From Pantoea eucalypti (GTDB lineage: Bacteria > Pseudomonadota > Gammaproteobacteria > Enterobacterales > Enterobacteriaceae), in the NCBI RefSeq assembly GCF_009646115.1, contig NZ_CP045720.1, forward strand, positions 1,612,001-1,676,000: a stretch of 64,000 nt of DNA, written 5' to 3'. The position numbers were made by a program, and so were the translations under genes. The notes beneath the pieces were generated by a model that was given only the letters and a program-made list of their open reading frames with translations, made no database searches and had not been told where the DNA came from. Of the stretch, positions 36,982 through 46,690 are shown one piece after another; within the stretch, counting starts at the first letter, position 1, and each line of letters begins with the position of its first letter.

Positions 36982-37725
36982 TCAGGCGATCTGGCTGGCG
37001 CGTAGCGCGGCTTCGGGTTTCATCACGTCAGCGGAAAAGACATAGCCCAGCCCGCGAATGGTGCGAATCAGGTCGGGCTGATGCGGGTTAGTTTCGATTT
37101 TGCGGCGCAGTCGCATGATCAGCACATCGATGGTACGGTCAAATACGTCCAGGCTTTCGCTGTGGGTCAGCTCCAGCAACTGATCACGGGTCAGTACTTT
37201 GCGGGCATGACGCACCAGCGCGTGCAGCAGGCTGTATTCTCCCTGGGTCAGCGGCACCAGTTCATGCTGCGGATTAAAAAGCTGGCAGCGGCCATCGTCC
37301 AGTTGCCAGCCGCCAAAACGCCAGCCCGCCTGTTCGGGGTGAGCCTGCGCAATGCGTCCGCTGCGACGCAGTGCTGCACGGGCGCGCGCCACTACCACGC
37401 GTGGATTAAAAGGTTTGGCAATATAGTCATCTGCGCCCATCTCCAGACCCACGACCATCTCCGCTTCCGAACCCATACCCGTCAGCATAATCACCAGCAC
37501 GTCCGGCCGCTGACGCTGGAGCTGCTGCAACACCAGCAATCCGTTGGTATCGGGCAACATCATATCCAGCATCACCAGTGAAATTTCCGGGTGTTCGCTG
37601 AGCATGGAGAGCGCCTCGCGTCCCTGATGACAGCTGTAGACAGTTAACAGATGTTCACTTAACGCATCCTGCAGGACGTCGCAGACAGCAGGATCATCAT
37701 CCACCACCAAAATCGCTGGCTTCAT
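36982..37725 (-). CDS. OmpR-family response regulator
   Basis: 247 residues. Receiver domain with acidic pair Asp10-Asp11, phosphorylation site Asp54 (MLDMMLPDT) and Lys104 (YIAKPF). It is followed by a winged-helix DNA-binding domain ending IRTIRGLGYVFS. No kinase gene is adjacent. The hybrid kinase at 28037-30655 is the only histidine kinase in the window and the best candidate partner, though 6 kb away. Confidence 0.92.
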   Translation of the reverse strand: MKPAILVVDDDPAVCDVLQDALSEHLLTVYSCHQGREALSMLSEHPEISLVMLDMMLPDTNGLLVLQQLQRQRPDVLVIMLTGMGSEAEMVVGLEMGADDYIAKPFNPRVVVARARAALRRSGRIAQAHPEQAGWRFGGWQLDDGRCQLFNPQHELVPLTQGEYSLLHALVRHARKVLTRDQLLELTHSESLDVFDRTIDVLIMRLRRKIETNPHQPDLIRTIRGLGYVFSADVMKPEAALRASQIA

Positions 37726-38150
37726 GGCGCGGCCTCAATGTTACGAAGGAGTTAATTCTGGAGTCTACACAGGCCAGAAATGGTTGCTGAGGCAGCGTGC
37801 TGAAACGTGACCAGCTTCGCCTGTGAGAGTGCGGAAGCGTGCGCTGGCGCAGAGTTTTTCGGGGTGACGCATTTGCCGCAGGAAAACGATTGCGCGGAAT
37901 CGGTGCATTGCACCATAATCGCGCCCAGTTTTGATTCGGAATCTTCTTAGGCGTGGCCGGCTCTGCCAGGTAATCGATTGCGTCGGCAGGTGGCATGGCA
38001 ATTGCTTAGGCCAACAGGTTACACAGGGATTTCAGGCGGTTCTGGCAAGCAAGTATGCAGCGGCCAGGACAATGTCCCGGAAACAGAATAAATCAGCATG
38101 CAAACCCCTTTGGCAAGTGAGACTCCTGTCTCCTGTATCGAGAGATGATG
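37726..38150. other. Intergenic between regulator and NCS2 permease
   Basis: About 420 bp with no supported gene. Only a GCAAAC half-site near 38100 recalls a PurR box, and it is not convincing. Promoters for both divergent genes must lie here. Confidence 0.45.
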
Positions 38151-39446
38151 ATGTTAGAAAAACTATTCAAACTCAAAGCGCATAACACGACGGTTCGTAC
38201 CGAGATTATCGCCGGGATCACCACCTTCCTGGCGATGGCTTATATTCTGTTTGTGAACCCGAGCATTCTGGGCGCAACCGGCATGGACAAGGGCGCGGTA
38301 TTTGTCGCGACCTGTCTGGCGGCGGCGATTGGTTGTGTGCTGATGGGGCTGATTGCCAACTATCCGATTGCGCTGGCGCCGGGTATGGGACTGAACGCTT
38401 TCTTCACCTATACCGTGGTGCTGCATATGGGCTACACGTGGCAGATTGCGCTGGGTGCGGTGTTTCTCTCAGCAGTGATTTTCTTTGCGATGTCACTGTT
38501 TAAGATTCGTGAGTGGATTATTGCCAGTATCCCGCTGCCGCTGCGTGCCGGGATTGGCGCTGGTATCGGGCTGTTTCTGGCAATTATTGCGCTGGAAGGG
38601 GCAGGCATCGTGGTTGATAACCCGGCGACGCTGGTGGGTATTGGCGATCTGACTAAACCCGGCCCGCTGCTGGCAATGCTGGGCTTTGTGGTGATCGTGG
38701 TGCTGGAAGCACGCCGCGTAACCGGTGCGGTGCTGATCGGCATTCTGCTGGTGACCTTTATCTCCATGGGCATTGGCCTGTCGCCGTTCGCGGGCGTTTT
38801 CTCAGCTCCGCCATCGATTGCACCGACCTTTTTGCAGCTTGATATTGCCGGGGCATTTAACGTTGGCCTGGTCAGCGTGATTTTTGCCTTCCTGTTTGTC
38901 GATGTGTTTGATAACACGGGCACACTGCTGGGCGTGACCAAACGTGCCGGTCTGGCTGATGAGCAGGGTAACGTGCCGAAGATGGGCCGTGCGCTGATTG
39001 CCGACAGTGCCGCTGCACTGTTTGGTTCGCTGCTCGGCACCTCGACCACCACCAGTTATGTGGAATCGGCGGCGGGTGTGAGTGCAGGAGGCCGTACCGG
39101 CCTGACGGCGATCGTAGTAGGTGTGCTGTTCCTGCTGGCGCTGTTCTTCTCGCCGCTGGCTTCCAGCGTGCCGGTCTATGCCACCGCACCTGCGCTGCTG
39201 TTTGTGGCTGTGCTGATGACATCCGGTCTGGCTGATATTGACTGGAAAGATATTACTACCGCTGCGCCAGTCACCGTGACTGCGTTGACCATGCCGCTGA
39301 CTTATTCTATTGCTAACGGCATTGCGTTTGGTTTCATTACCTGGACGCTGGTGAAGTTGCTGAGCGGTCGTGTGAAAGAGATAAATGCGGCGCTGGTGAT
39401 TCTGTCGATTCTGTTTGTGATTAAGCTGGGATGGCTGAGTGCTTAG
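38151..39446 (+). CDS. NCS2/AzgA family purine permease (adenine-type)
   Basis: 431 residues. Three ATG codons occur in a row (38145, 38148, 38151), and the last has GAGAG at a good 6-bp distance. The N-terminus MLEKLFKLKAHNTTVRTE and the motifs NAFFTYTVV, DVFDNTGTLLGV and TSYVESAAGVSAGGRTGL match the E. coli adenine permeases AdeP/AdeQ better than the guanine/hypoxanthine group. About 12-14 membrane helices, proton symport by family. It stands alone, followed by the repeat mosaic. Confidence 0.88.
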   Translation: MLEKLFKLKAHNTTVRTEIIAGITTFLAMAYILFVNPSILGATGMDKGAVFVATCLAAAIGCVLMGLIANYPIALAPGMGLNAFFTYTVVLHMGYTWQIALGAVFLSAVIFFAMSLFKIREWIIASIPLPLRAGIGAGIGLFLAIIALEGAGIVVDNPATLVGIGDLTKPGPLLAMLGFVVIVVLEARRVTGAVLIGILLVTFISMGIGLSPFAGVFSAPPSIAPTFLQLDIAGAFNVGLVSVIFAFLFVDVFDNTGTLLGVTKRAGLADEQGNVPKMGRALIADSAAALFGSLLGTSTTTSYVESAAGVSAGGRTGLTAIVVGVLFLLALFFSPLASSVPVYATAPALLFVAVLMTSGLADIDWKDITTAAPVTVTALTMPLTYSIANGIAFGFITWTLVKLLSGRVKEINAALVILSILFVIKLGWLSA

Positions 39447-39513
39447 CTGTTGCCTGGCGGCAGGGATGTTACGCCTTGCGGCGGGCTGGCGCTGAGCGGG
39501 TTACGCTGAGAAG

Positions 39514-40553
39514 GTTACGCCCGCCAGGCGGTGGGGAGTTTCAGTTTGCCCGTGCAGGCGGACGCGTTAAGGGGCGTACGCCCGCCCCTTAACAATCCCG
39601 GCGTCCGGCAGCCTGCGCGCCCCGCGTTGCGGGGTGCCTTCGTCACGCCCTGCGGCCTGCGGCCTGCGGACCGTCCGGACGCGCCATCCCTGGTGCGTTC
39701 CGTCCTTTCGCCGACGTCCTGTCGGCTCATCCTTGCCTCCGGTTGTTCCTCAGCGCTTCGGATGCCTCGGGGAAACCCCAGCCGGTGGGTTTCCTGCCCG
39801 GTGGGGGAGTTCAGGCCGCTGAAAGCGGGGGAAGAGCTGCACTGGTTTCGCTTTGCAGCGGGCCTGCTATGACAATGTTACGTTGCGCGGTGCCTGCCCA
39901 CTGAGCAGGTTACGCCCGCCAGGCGGTGGGGAGTTTCAGGTTGTCCGTGCAGGCGGACGCGTCAAGGGGCGAACGCCCGCCCCTTAACAATCCCGGCGTC
40001 CGGCAGCCTGCGCGCCCCGCGTTGCGGGGTACCTTCGTCACGCCCTGCGGCCTGCGGACCGTCCGGACGCGCCTTCCCTGGCGCGTTCCGTCCTTTCGCC
40101 GACGTCCTGTCGGCTCATCCTTGCCTCCGGTTGTTCCTCAGCGCTTCGGATGCCTCTGGTAAACCCCTGCTGGTGGGATTTTTGCCCGGTGGGGGATTCA
40201 GGCCGCTGAAAGCGGGTGAAGAGCTGCACTGGTTTCGCTTTGCAGCGGGCCTGCTATGACAATGTTACGTTGCGCGGTGCCTGCCCACTGAGCAGGTTAC
40301 GCCCGCCAGGCGGTGGGGAGTTTCAGGTTGCCTGTGCAGGCGGACGCGTCAAGGGGCGAACGCCCGCCCCTTAACAATCCCGGCGTCCGGCAGCCTGCGC
40401 GCCCCGCCTTGCGGGGTCCCTTCGTCACGCCCTGCGGACTGCGGACCGTCCGGACGCGCCATCCCTGGCGCGTTCCGTCCTTTCGCCGACGTCCTGTCGG
40501 CTCATCCTTGCCTCCGGTTGCTCCTCAGCGCTTCGGATGCCTCTGTTAAACCC
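39514..40553. repeat. Three tandem copies of a 387-395 bp element
   Basis: Units start at 39514, 39909 and 40296, each with GTTACGCCCGCCAGGCGGTG. The first two are complete and almost identical; the third stops near 40553 after about 258 bp. Each unit carries a GGGGCG/CGCCCC palindrome (39567-39592 in copy 1) and GC-rich inverted segments. Long frames on both strands are repeat artefacts. GC content is far above the next repeat block. Confidence 0.9.
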
Positions 40554-40653
40554 CCCGCCTTTAATATCCTGGTTTTTATCGGACATAGCGTTGTCTGGTG
40601 GTTTGAAAGCCAAAGCTAATTTTGAAAACTATCAGCGGCAATGCACCAGCATT

Positions 40654-40980
40654 AAAAATAAGAGACAACAGTTGATAGGGTGAAAGGCCATTCTTCCTGT
40701 CAGGCTTAAAACCGCAGGCAATCCTTCAGACTCGCTGCAATTACTTACCCAACACAAATAGAAGAGATAAAAGTAGATAGGGTGGAAGTGCATTCTTCCT
40801 GGCAGGCCAAAACCGCAGGCAATCCTTCAGACTTACACCGGTGACATACCCAACACAAAAATAAGAGATTCCAGCGAATAGGGTAGAAGGCCATTCTTCC
40901 TGCCCGGCAGAGAGCCGCAGATAATCCTTCAGACTTACAGCGATGACGTACCCAGTACAAAAAGAAGAGATAAAAGCGGG
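40654..40980. repeat. Three tandem copies of a ~101-bp AT-rich element
   Basis: CATTCTTCCT recurs at 40689, 40791 and 40892 (spacing 102 and 101 bp), and CAATCCTTCAGACT or a close variant recurs in phase. Copies are diverged at scattered positions. A fourth copy begins (AGAAGAGATAAAAGC) and breaks off near 40980. Confidence 0.88.
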
Positions 40981-41150
40981 GAAGGAGGCCCTCAGAGCCG
41001 CTGAGCGGATGAGGGATTTCAGGACCAGCGGCAGGGATGCCGCGAAGAGGCGGGTTCGCGCCAGGGATGGCGCGTCCCGCCGGTCCGTAAGAAATCCGGA
41101 AGAAGCGAAGGAACCGCGAAGCGGCGGTGAAGCAGGCCGGAGCCCGGGGT

Positions 41151-41180
41151 CAAGGGGGCGCGGCGACTGGCGCCCCCTTG
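41151..41180. repeat. Perfect 11-bp palindrome with 8-bp loop
   Basis: CAAGGGGGCGC and GCGCCCCCTTG flank GGCGACTG. It resembles the GGGGCG/CGCCCC core of the 390-bp units, suggesting a common origin. The flanking 40981-41248 stretch is GC-rich, has no gene, and contains a GCGCCAGGGATGGCGC palindrome near 41057. Confidence 0.75.
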
Positions 41181-41248
41181 TTGGTCGCCTGCAGAGGCGT
41201 AACTGAAACTGGCCAGCTCACCAGGCGAACGAAACCCTCTCATAGCCC

Positions 41249-41369
41249 GTTCGCGCAGCGAACACCGGGGACATGCCAGCCCGCCAGGCGAAAGAAACCT
41301 TCTCAGCCCCGTTCGCGCAGCGAACACCTCAGCCACCTGCGTGCACCTTAGCCCGTTCGCGCAGCGAAC
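41249..41369. repeat. Three copies of palindrome GTTCGCGCAGCGAAC
   Basis: Exact copies at 41249-41263, 41311-41325 and 41355-41369, each followed by AC. They lie just beyond the 3' end of amn and could act as termination or nucleoid-binding sites. REP-like in size but not the classic enteric REP sequence. Confidence 0.85.
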
Positions 41370-41396
41370 ACTCCCCCCTCGCCAGCGGCGAAAAAC

Positions 41397-42851
41397 TTAC
41401 CTGAAAGGCGGCTCATTGAACGTCCGCAACTTACGCGAATGCAACTTATCACCCTCGGCGCGCAGCAACTCAACCGCATGAATGCCAATCTGCAGATGCT
41501 CCGAAATCGCCCCTTCGTAGAAGCGGTTCGCCTGACCAGGCAGCTTAATCTCGCCGTGCAGCGGCTTATCCGAAACGCACAGCAGCGTGCCATACGGCAC
41601 ACGGAAGCGATAACCCTGCGCGGCAATAGTGGCGCTCTCCATATCGACTGCGACGGCGCGGCTCAGGTTAAAGCGCAGAGCCGACGCGGAGTAACGTAAC
41701 TCCCAGTTGCGATCGTCAGTGGTCACCACGGTGCCAGTACGCAGACGCTGCTTCACCTCTTCGCCAGGCATATTACTCACAGCTTTTGTGGCGTCGTAGA
41801 GCGCGCGCTGCACTTCGGCAATGCTAGGCACCGGGATGTCTGGCGGAAGCACGCTGTCGAGCACGTGATCGTCACGCAGATAGGCGTGGGCCAGCACGTA
41901 ATCGCCAATTCGCTGGCTCTCACGCAGACCGCCACAGTGACCAATCATCAGCCAGGCGTGAGGGCGCATTACCGCGAGATGATCGCAGATGGTTTTAGCA
42001 TTCGACGGGCCGACGCCGATATTGATCAACGTAATACCACGGCGATTCGGCGAAGTCAGATGCCAGGCTGGCATCTGGTGCTTCTTCCACGCCAGATCAG
42101 AAAGCATCGACTCACTGTCGGCGGTGTCCGAGGTCAGCACTACATCGCCGGCACAGGCCAGGCTGTCGTAAGGGGTATTGGGATCACGTACCTGCTCAAT
42201 CGCCCAGCGCACAAACTCGTCAACATAACGGGTGTAGTTAGTGAACAGCACAAACGGCTGGAAGTGCTCCACGCTGGTGCCGGTGTAATGACGCAGGCGG
42301 GCCAGCGAGAAGTCGGTGCGCAGTGCGTCAAAATGCGACAGCGGGAATTTGGCGTCAGCGTGGAACAGACCGTCGGTGGTCTCATCGCCAATCTGTGACA
42401 GCTCGGTGGTCGGGAAGTGGCGTGCAATACCGGCACTCATGGTGCGATCCAGTGACAGATCGGAGCCGTCGATCACGTAAGGATAGGGGATCTCCTGGCT
42501 GGACGGCACCACGTCAATCTCCAGCTGATACTCCTTCTCCAGCATTGCCAGCTGTTCCGCAATATAGTGACGCAGCAACGCCGGACGGGTGACGGTGGTG
42601 CTGTAACTGCCGGTGTGGGTAAAACGTCCCCAGGCACGTGTGCGGTTCTGCTGCGGGCCTTCGCCGTGCCAGGTGATGCGCAGCTCGGGGTAGACAAACA
42701 GTCCCGCTGCCCGATCGGCCTCATCCGGCAGCGTGCCGTTTTCGGTGAAGACTTTAATCGCCGCACGCAGCGCATCAACGGCACTGTCGTAGAGGCGTTC
42801 AAGTTCATCCAGCGCCTGCTGGCTGGTCAGGTTTTTCCGTAGTGTCGGCAT
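41397..42851 (-). CDS. amn: AMP nucleosidase
   Basis: 484 residues from ATG 42851, exactly the E. coli Amn length. A further upstream Met at 42878 lacks support. A nucleoside-phosphorylase-like C-terminal domain contains IGHCGGLRESQ, RNWELRYSASALRFN and DMESATIAAQGYRF, the last placing the active-site Glu and Asp. It hydrolyses AMP to adenine and ribose 5-phosphate, regulating the adenylate pool. In E. coli it is PhoB-regulated; I see no clear Pho box here. It ends next to the repeat mosaic. Confidence 0.96.
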   Translation of the reverse strand: MPTLRKNLTSQQALDELERLYDSAVDALRAAIKVFTENGTLPDEADRAAGLFVYPELRITWHGEGPQQNRTRAWGRFTHTGSYSTTVTRPALLRHYIAEQLAMLEKEYQLEIDVVPSSQEIPYPYVIDGSDLSLDRTMSAGIARHFPTTELSQIGDETTDGLFHADAKFPLSHFDALRTDFSLARLRHYTGTSVEHFQPFVLFTNYTRYVDEFVRWAIEQVRDPNTPYDSLACAGDVVLTSDTADSESMLSDLAWKKHQMPAWHLTSPNRRGITLINIGVGPSNAKTICDHLAVMRPHAWLMIGHCGGLRESQRIGDYVLAHAYLRDDHVLDSVLPPDIPVPSIAEVQRALYDATKAVSNMPGEEVKQRLRTGTVVTTDDRNWELRYSASALRFNLSRAVAVDMESATIAAQGYRFRVPYGTLLCVSDKPLHGEIKLPGQANRFYEGAISEHLQIGIHAVELLRAEGDKLHSRKLRTFNEPPFR

Positions 42852-43316
42852 GGTTTCTCCTTCCATTTTTTTCCGCAATTTGCCCCAAGCTTAGCGGGTT
42901 TGCTGCAGAGATTGGTGAAGAATCTGTGATTGCTGATTTTTCGCGCTAACGAAGCGGGAAATCTGAGCAGTACGGTTTTAAGGATGAGTCAGTCGCACTG
43001 AGTTCCGTTAAGTAAATCTTTACTATCAGACAGGATGATTAGCCGTCATTAACTGCGTTACGGATGACGAATACGCCGTAAAGCAGCCTTATGCAAGCTG
43101 GCGGTAATCGATCATAACGTCAGGTAAATAATCAGAATTGCTACAGCGGACAGGGCGGTGAGGCAGAATCTGCCGTAACGGGATTAAAAAGTTTGTAACC
43201 ATGATTAATTTGCGCCGGAAAGACTTTGCATATTTCTCAGCCCCCTATCATCATTAGATCTCCTATCCAGTCACTTCTGATTTGGTAATCCTTTGCAAAA
43301 TCCCGGCGTAGCAGTG
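42852..43316. other. Divergent promoter region amn/yeeO
   Basis: About 465 bp with no gene. The promoters of both genes must be here. I see no convincing regulator site. Confidence 0.45.
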
Positions 43317-44726
43317 ATGCAGGCGATCAGGCGCACGGCGTGGTATCCAAAACGCCGCTCTTATCGCACGCTCTACTGGCGTGAAATATCGCCACTGGCA
43401 GTGCCTATCTTCTTCGAGAACGCCTGTGTGTTGTTGATGGGCGTTCTGAGCACCTTCCTGGTCAGCTGGCTGGGTAAAGAGGCGATGGCAGGCGTGGGCC
43501 TGGCTGACAGCTTCAACATGGTGATCATCTCATTCTTTGCCGCCATCGATCTCGGCACCACGGTGGTGGTGGCGTTCAGCCTGGCAAAACGCAACGGGAA
43601 GCGCGCCCGCGCCGCCACGCGACAGTCGCTGGCTATGATGACGATACTTGCCTTTGTGCTGGTGATCGCCATTGAGTTCTGGGGCCATTTGATTGTCGAT
43701 GCGATCGCCGGTGCAGCCGATCCCAAAGTGAAAGAACTGGCGCTGAGCTATCTGCAGACGTCCGCCTGGAGCTATCCGGCTGCGGCCATCACACTGATCG
43801 GCAGCGGGGCGCTGCGCGGTGCAGGCAACACCAAAATTCCGATGCTGATTAACGGCGGCATGAACATCCTGAACATCATCATCAGTAGCGTGCTGATTTA
43901 TGGCTGCTTCTCGTGGGACGGTTTAGGCTTTGTCGGGGCCGGACTCGGACTTACCATCACCCGCTATATCGGGGCGATCGCGGTAATTTACGTGCTGATG
44001 ATCGGCTTTAACGCCTCGCTGAAAATCACGCTATCGAGCTATTTCCGGCGCTGGAACAGCAGCATCCTGATGGAAGTTTTAGGCATAGGTGTGCCTGCCA
44101 GTATCGAGTCTGTGTTGTTCAACGGCGGCAAACTCCTGACCCAGGTCTTTGTGGCAGGGATGGGCACCAGTGAAATTGCCGGTAACTTCATCGCGTTCTC
44201 TGTTGCATCCCTGATCAACCTGCCGGGCAATGCGCTGGGCTCTGCATCCACCATTATTACCGGCACACGATTAGGCCGGAATCAGGTGTTCCAGGCGGAA
44301 CGCCAGGTGCGGCATGTTTTCTGGCTGGCGACGGCATGTCTGAGTGCGATAGCGCTGTTGACCGTACCGCTGGCCGGGTTACTGGCCCGCTTCTATACCA
44401 GCGATCCGGAGGTGATAAACGTAACGAAGCACCTGCTCTGGCTTAACGCGCTCTTTATGCCGCTATGGGCCGCGTCCTGGGTGCTGCCCGCCGGACTTAA
44501 GGGCGCGCGTGATGCGCGTTACACCATGTATGTCTCAATGTTCAGCATGTGGTGCGCCCGTGTGGTGGCCGGTTATCTGCTCGGCATTGTGCTTGGGATG
44601 GGCGTCACCGGTGTCTGGCTGGGGATGTTCCTCGACTGGACGGTGCGCGGCATCTTCTTCTGGTGGCGGCTCAATAGCGGTAAGTGGCTCGATCGCTACC
44701 GGAAGATGATCGCCAAAACCGGTTAG
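43317..44726 (+). CDS. yeeO: MATE family efflux transporter YeeO (EmmdR)
   Basis: 469 residues from ATG 43317, where the start MQAIRR aligns with the E. coli protein; a TTG at 43293 is an alternative. Twelve membrane helices. Segments such as ENACVLLMGVLSTFLVSWLGK, GSGALRGAGNTKIP and NALGSASTIITG match YeeO closely. It exports dipeptides and flavins in E. coli. Position beside amn and a tRNA-Asn is the E. coli order. A hairpin at 44735 follows. Confidence 0.93.
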   Translation: MQAIRRTAWYPKRRSYRTLYWREISPLAVPIFFENACVLLMGVLSTFLVSWLGKEAMAGVGLADSFNMVIISFFAAIDLGTTVVVAFSLAKRNGKRARAATRQSLAMMTILAFVLVIAIEFWGHLIVDAIAGAADPKVKELALSYLQTSAWSYPAAAITLIGSGALRGAGNTKIPMLINGGMNILNIIISSVLIYGCFSWDGLGFVGAGLGLTITRYIGAIAVIYVLMIGFNASLKITLSSYFRRWNSSILMEVLGIGVPASIESVLFNGGKLLTQVFVAGMGTSEIAGNFIAFSVASLINLPGNALGSASTIITGTRLGRNQVFQAERQVRHVFWLATACLSAIALLTVPLAGLLARFYTSDPEVINVTKHLLWLNALFMPLWAASWVLPAGLKGARDARYTMYVSMFSMWCARVVAGYLLGIVLGMGVTGVWLGMFLDWTVRGIFFWWRLNSGKWLDRYRKMIAKTG

Positions 44727-44734
44727 CGTTCTGC

Positions 44735-44765
44735 TTACGCCTTCCCTGATTCTGGGGGAGGCGTT
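44735..44765 (+). terminator. Probable terminator after yeeO
   Basis: TTACGCCTTCCCTGA pairs with the GGGGGAGGCGTTA that follows across a small loop, with few T after it. Moderate strength. Confidence 0.5.
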
Positions 44766-44920
44766 AAATCTCATTCCCGCCCCAAAAAATAACATCTCCG
44801 TCACATCTCCAGACTTCTGGTCCTAAATTCAGACAGTTGCACAAAGCCAGCCTCATCAGACGGGGTTAGCGTAATGCCTGCTGCGCACTGACGCAGAGAC
44901 TACTTATCTAAGGTGACCCT

Positions 44921-46033
44921 ATGATCCGTCTCAAAACGGCGCTGGCACTTCTGCCGCTGCTGTGTAGCTGCCCGCTGTGGGCGACAACCTTTGTCTATGT
45001 GTCGAATGCTGAATCTGGCACCGTTTCCCGCTATCAGCTCAGTGAGGCGAACGGCAGCCTGAAATGGCGGGGCGATACACCGGCCGGAAAAAAAATCATG
45101 CCGCTGGCGGCCAGCCCGGATGGTAAACATCTCTATGGTGCGCTGCGCAGTCCGCCTTATTCGATCATCAGCTGGCGCGTTACCGGGCCGCAGGGTGATT
45201 TGCAGAAACTGGCGGTAACGCCGGTTGCAGCCAGCTTCCCGTGGATTACCACTGATAAGAGCGGACGCTATTTGCTGGCCGCCTCCTATGACAGCGATAT
45301 CGTCACCAGCAACCGGATTGATGACAAAGGGATTGTGACCGCGCAGGTCACGGGCGAAGTGAAAACCGGGCCCCATGCCCATTCCGTAATTACCGACGTC
45401 ACTAACCATTCACTCTACGTTGGCAATCTTGGCGCGGATCGGGTGCTGCAATATACCTTTGCCAGTGACGGGGCCATCACGCCACTGGGCACCGGCTTTG
45501 TTCAGGGAGAGAAGAACAGCGGTGCGCGGCATTCGGTGATCTCGCCGGATAATCGTTTTCTCTATAACCTCACGGAAATGAGCGGCACCATCACCCAATT
45601 CCGGCGCGCGGCGGATGGCTCACTGACAGAGCTGAAACGCTGGCCAAATGCGGTGGCGAAGAAATATAACCTGCAGCATGGCGAGCAGCGCCCGGCGGGT
45701 TACAGCGATCCGACACCGCGCATCTGGGCGGCAGACATCAAAATTACGCCGGATGGGCAATTTATCTACGTGACCGAGCGCACCTCCAGCACCGTCAGCG
45801 GCTACCGGGTGGATAAACAATCCGGTGAGTTAACGCTAATCGGCAGCTGGCCGGTTGAAAAACAGCCGCGCAGTATAGCTATCGATGCAAAGGGCAAATG
45901 GCTGATCGTCAGCGGCGAGAAGAGTGCCGTGATTGGCAGTTACGCTATCGATCCTGCCAGCGGCGAACTGAAACGGGTCGCTGAAGCACCTGCTGGTAAA
46001 GGCGCGAACTGGGTGACGCTGATTACGCAGTAA
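44921..46033 (+). CDS. Exported lactonase-family beta-propeller protein
   Basis: 370 residues with a signal peptide (LLPLLCSCPLWA, cut near residue 21), then about seven repeats of the type YVSNAESGTVSRYQL and FIYVTERTSSTVSGY. The fold is that of 6-phosphogluconolactonase Pgl/YbhE, but those are cytoplasmic. Export suggests a role on extracytoplasmic lactones or as a binding scaffold. Single gene with a palindromic hairpin after it. Confidence 0.85.
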   Translation: MIRLKTALALLPLLCSCPLWATTFVYVSNAESGTVSRYQLSEANGSLKWRGDTPAGKKIMPLAASPDGKHLYGALRSPPYSIISWRVTGPQGDLQKLAVTPVAASFPWITTDKSGRYLLAASYDSDIVTSNRIDDKGIVTAQVTGEVKTGPHAHSVITDVTNHSLYVGNLGADRVLQYTFASDGAITPLGTGFVQGEKNSGARHSVISPDNRFLYNLTEMSGTITQFRRAADGSLTELKRWPNAVAKKYNLQHGEQRPAGYSDPTPRIWAADIKITPDGQFIYVTERTSSTVSGYRVDKQSGELTLIGSWPVEKQPRSIAIDAKGKWLIVSGEKSAVIGSYAIDPASGELKRVAEAPAGKGANWVTLITQ

Positions 46034-46070
46034 CAGACCTGTTTCTGGCGCTGACTAATCAGCCGGGCAG

Positions 46071-46100
46071 GCTGCTTATGCCATCTCCGGCATAAGCAGC
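46071..46100 (+). terminator. 12-bp perfect hairpin after the lactonase gene
   Basis: GCTGCTTATGCC, loop ATCTCC, GGCATAAGCAGC, then a short T-rich run (ATTTTT) about 7 bp later. Probably the terminator for the lactonase transcript. Confidence 0.65.
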
Positions 46101-46173
46101 GCAGAAATTTTTGCTTCAGATTGCGCGCACAAACAGGTTTACTCAGGTTATAAACCGATGCGGAGAACCTGAG

Positions 46174-46329
46174 ATGAAACAGAAACTGATAGCCTGGTTT
46201 GAACAGCTGCTGAGTGGCCCCGGAGTGAGTCAGCATGGGCATGATATCAATGTCGAGTTGCTGCTGCCGCTGAGCCAGCTGTATGGGCTGGAATATTATC
46301 CGGCTGTGCATCGCTATCATGAAAAATAG
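46174..46329 (+). CDS. Small hypothetical protein, 51 residues
   Basis: ATG 46174 with GGAGAA at 46162 begins MKQKLIAWFEQLL. The peptide continues with a GHDINVELLLPLSQLYGLEYY stretch and ends in HRYHEK. The amphipathic N-terminus could associate with membranes. Good start signal and a terminator at 46357 suggest a real gene. Function unknown. Confidence 0.55.
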   Translation: MKQKLIAWFEQLLSGPGVSQHGHDINVELLLPLSQLYGLEYYPAVHRYHEK

Positions 46330-46690
46330 TGGTTGTTGTGTTTTGTGTGTTTGAAGACCCGTAATCTGAGCGGGCTTTTTTACGCAAGGGGATTGAGAGG
46401 CTGAGTCCGTTGATGAGTAGAGGTTCAATTTGGCAAAAATGCACTCAGGCAAAACAATAATGACGTCTCCTGAACGTCTCTTACGCCACGAGTATCAATC
46501 TCAGATCTAAAAAGCCCGGCGTTTTTTCTTTGAGACAAGTTTGTGCCATAACGGCATCTACCGCTTATTGGCCAATAATGAAATGGAACAACCATTGCCA
46601 AAATGCATATCTGAAAAAGGGTGTGGGATGACGTGTTTTTAATTGAAAGGGGATAAATATGAAGGAAGGGATATCCAACGGGTATAAAGC
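46330..46690. other. Intergenic between small ORF and tRNA-Asn
   Basis: Holds the terminator at 46357-46380 and about 300 bp of AT-rich DNA with no convincing gene. Long frames on the minus strand here run through the tRNA and are artefacts. No phage integrase or att duplication of the tRNA 3' end was seen. Confidence 0.5.
46357..46380 (+). terminator. Rho-independent terminator
   Basis: Short stem ACCCG/CGGGC around TAATCTGAG, followed by TTTTTT. It closes the 51-residue gene. Confidence 0.65.

Noticed and set aside
38100..38130. PurR box upstream of the NCS2 permease
   Set aside because: Only one GCAAAC half-site is present; the second half does not fit.
39531..40613. Many 60-110 codon frames on both strands in the repeat block, with similar Arg/Gly/Pro-rich products
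   Set aside because: They repeat with the DNA unit, lack ribosome sites and exist in several frames at once, as expected from GC-rich palindromic repeats.
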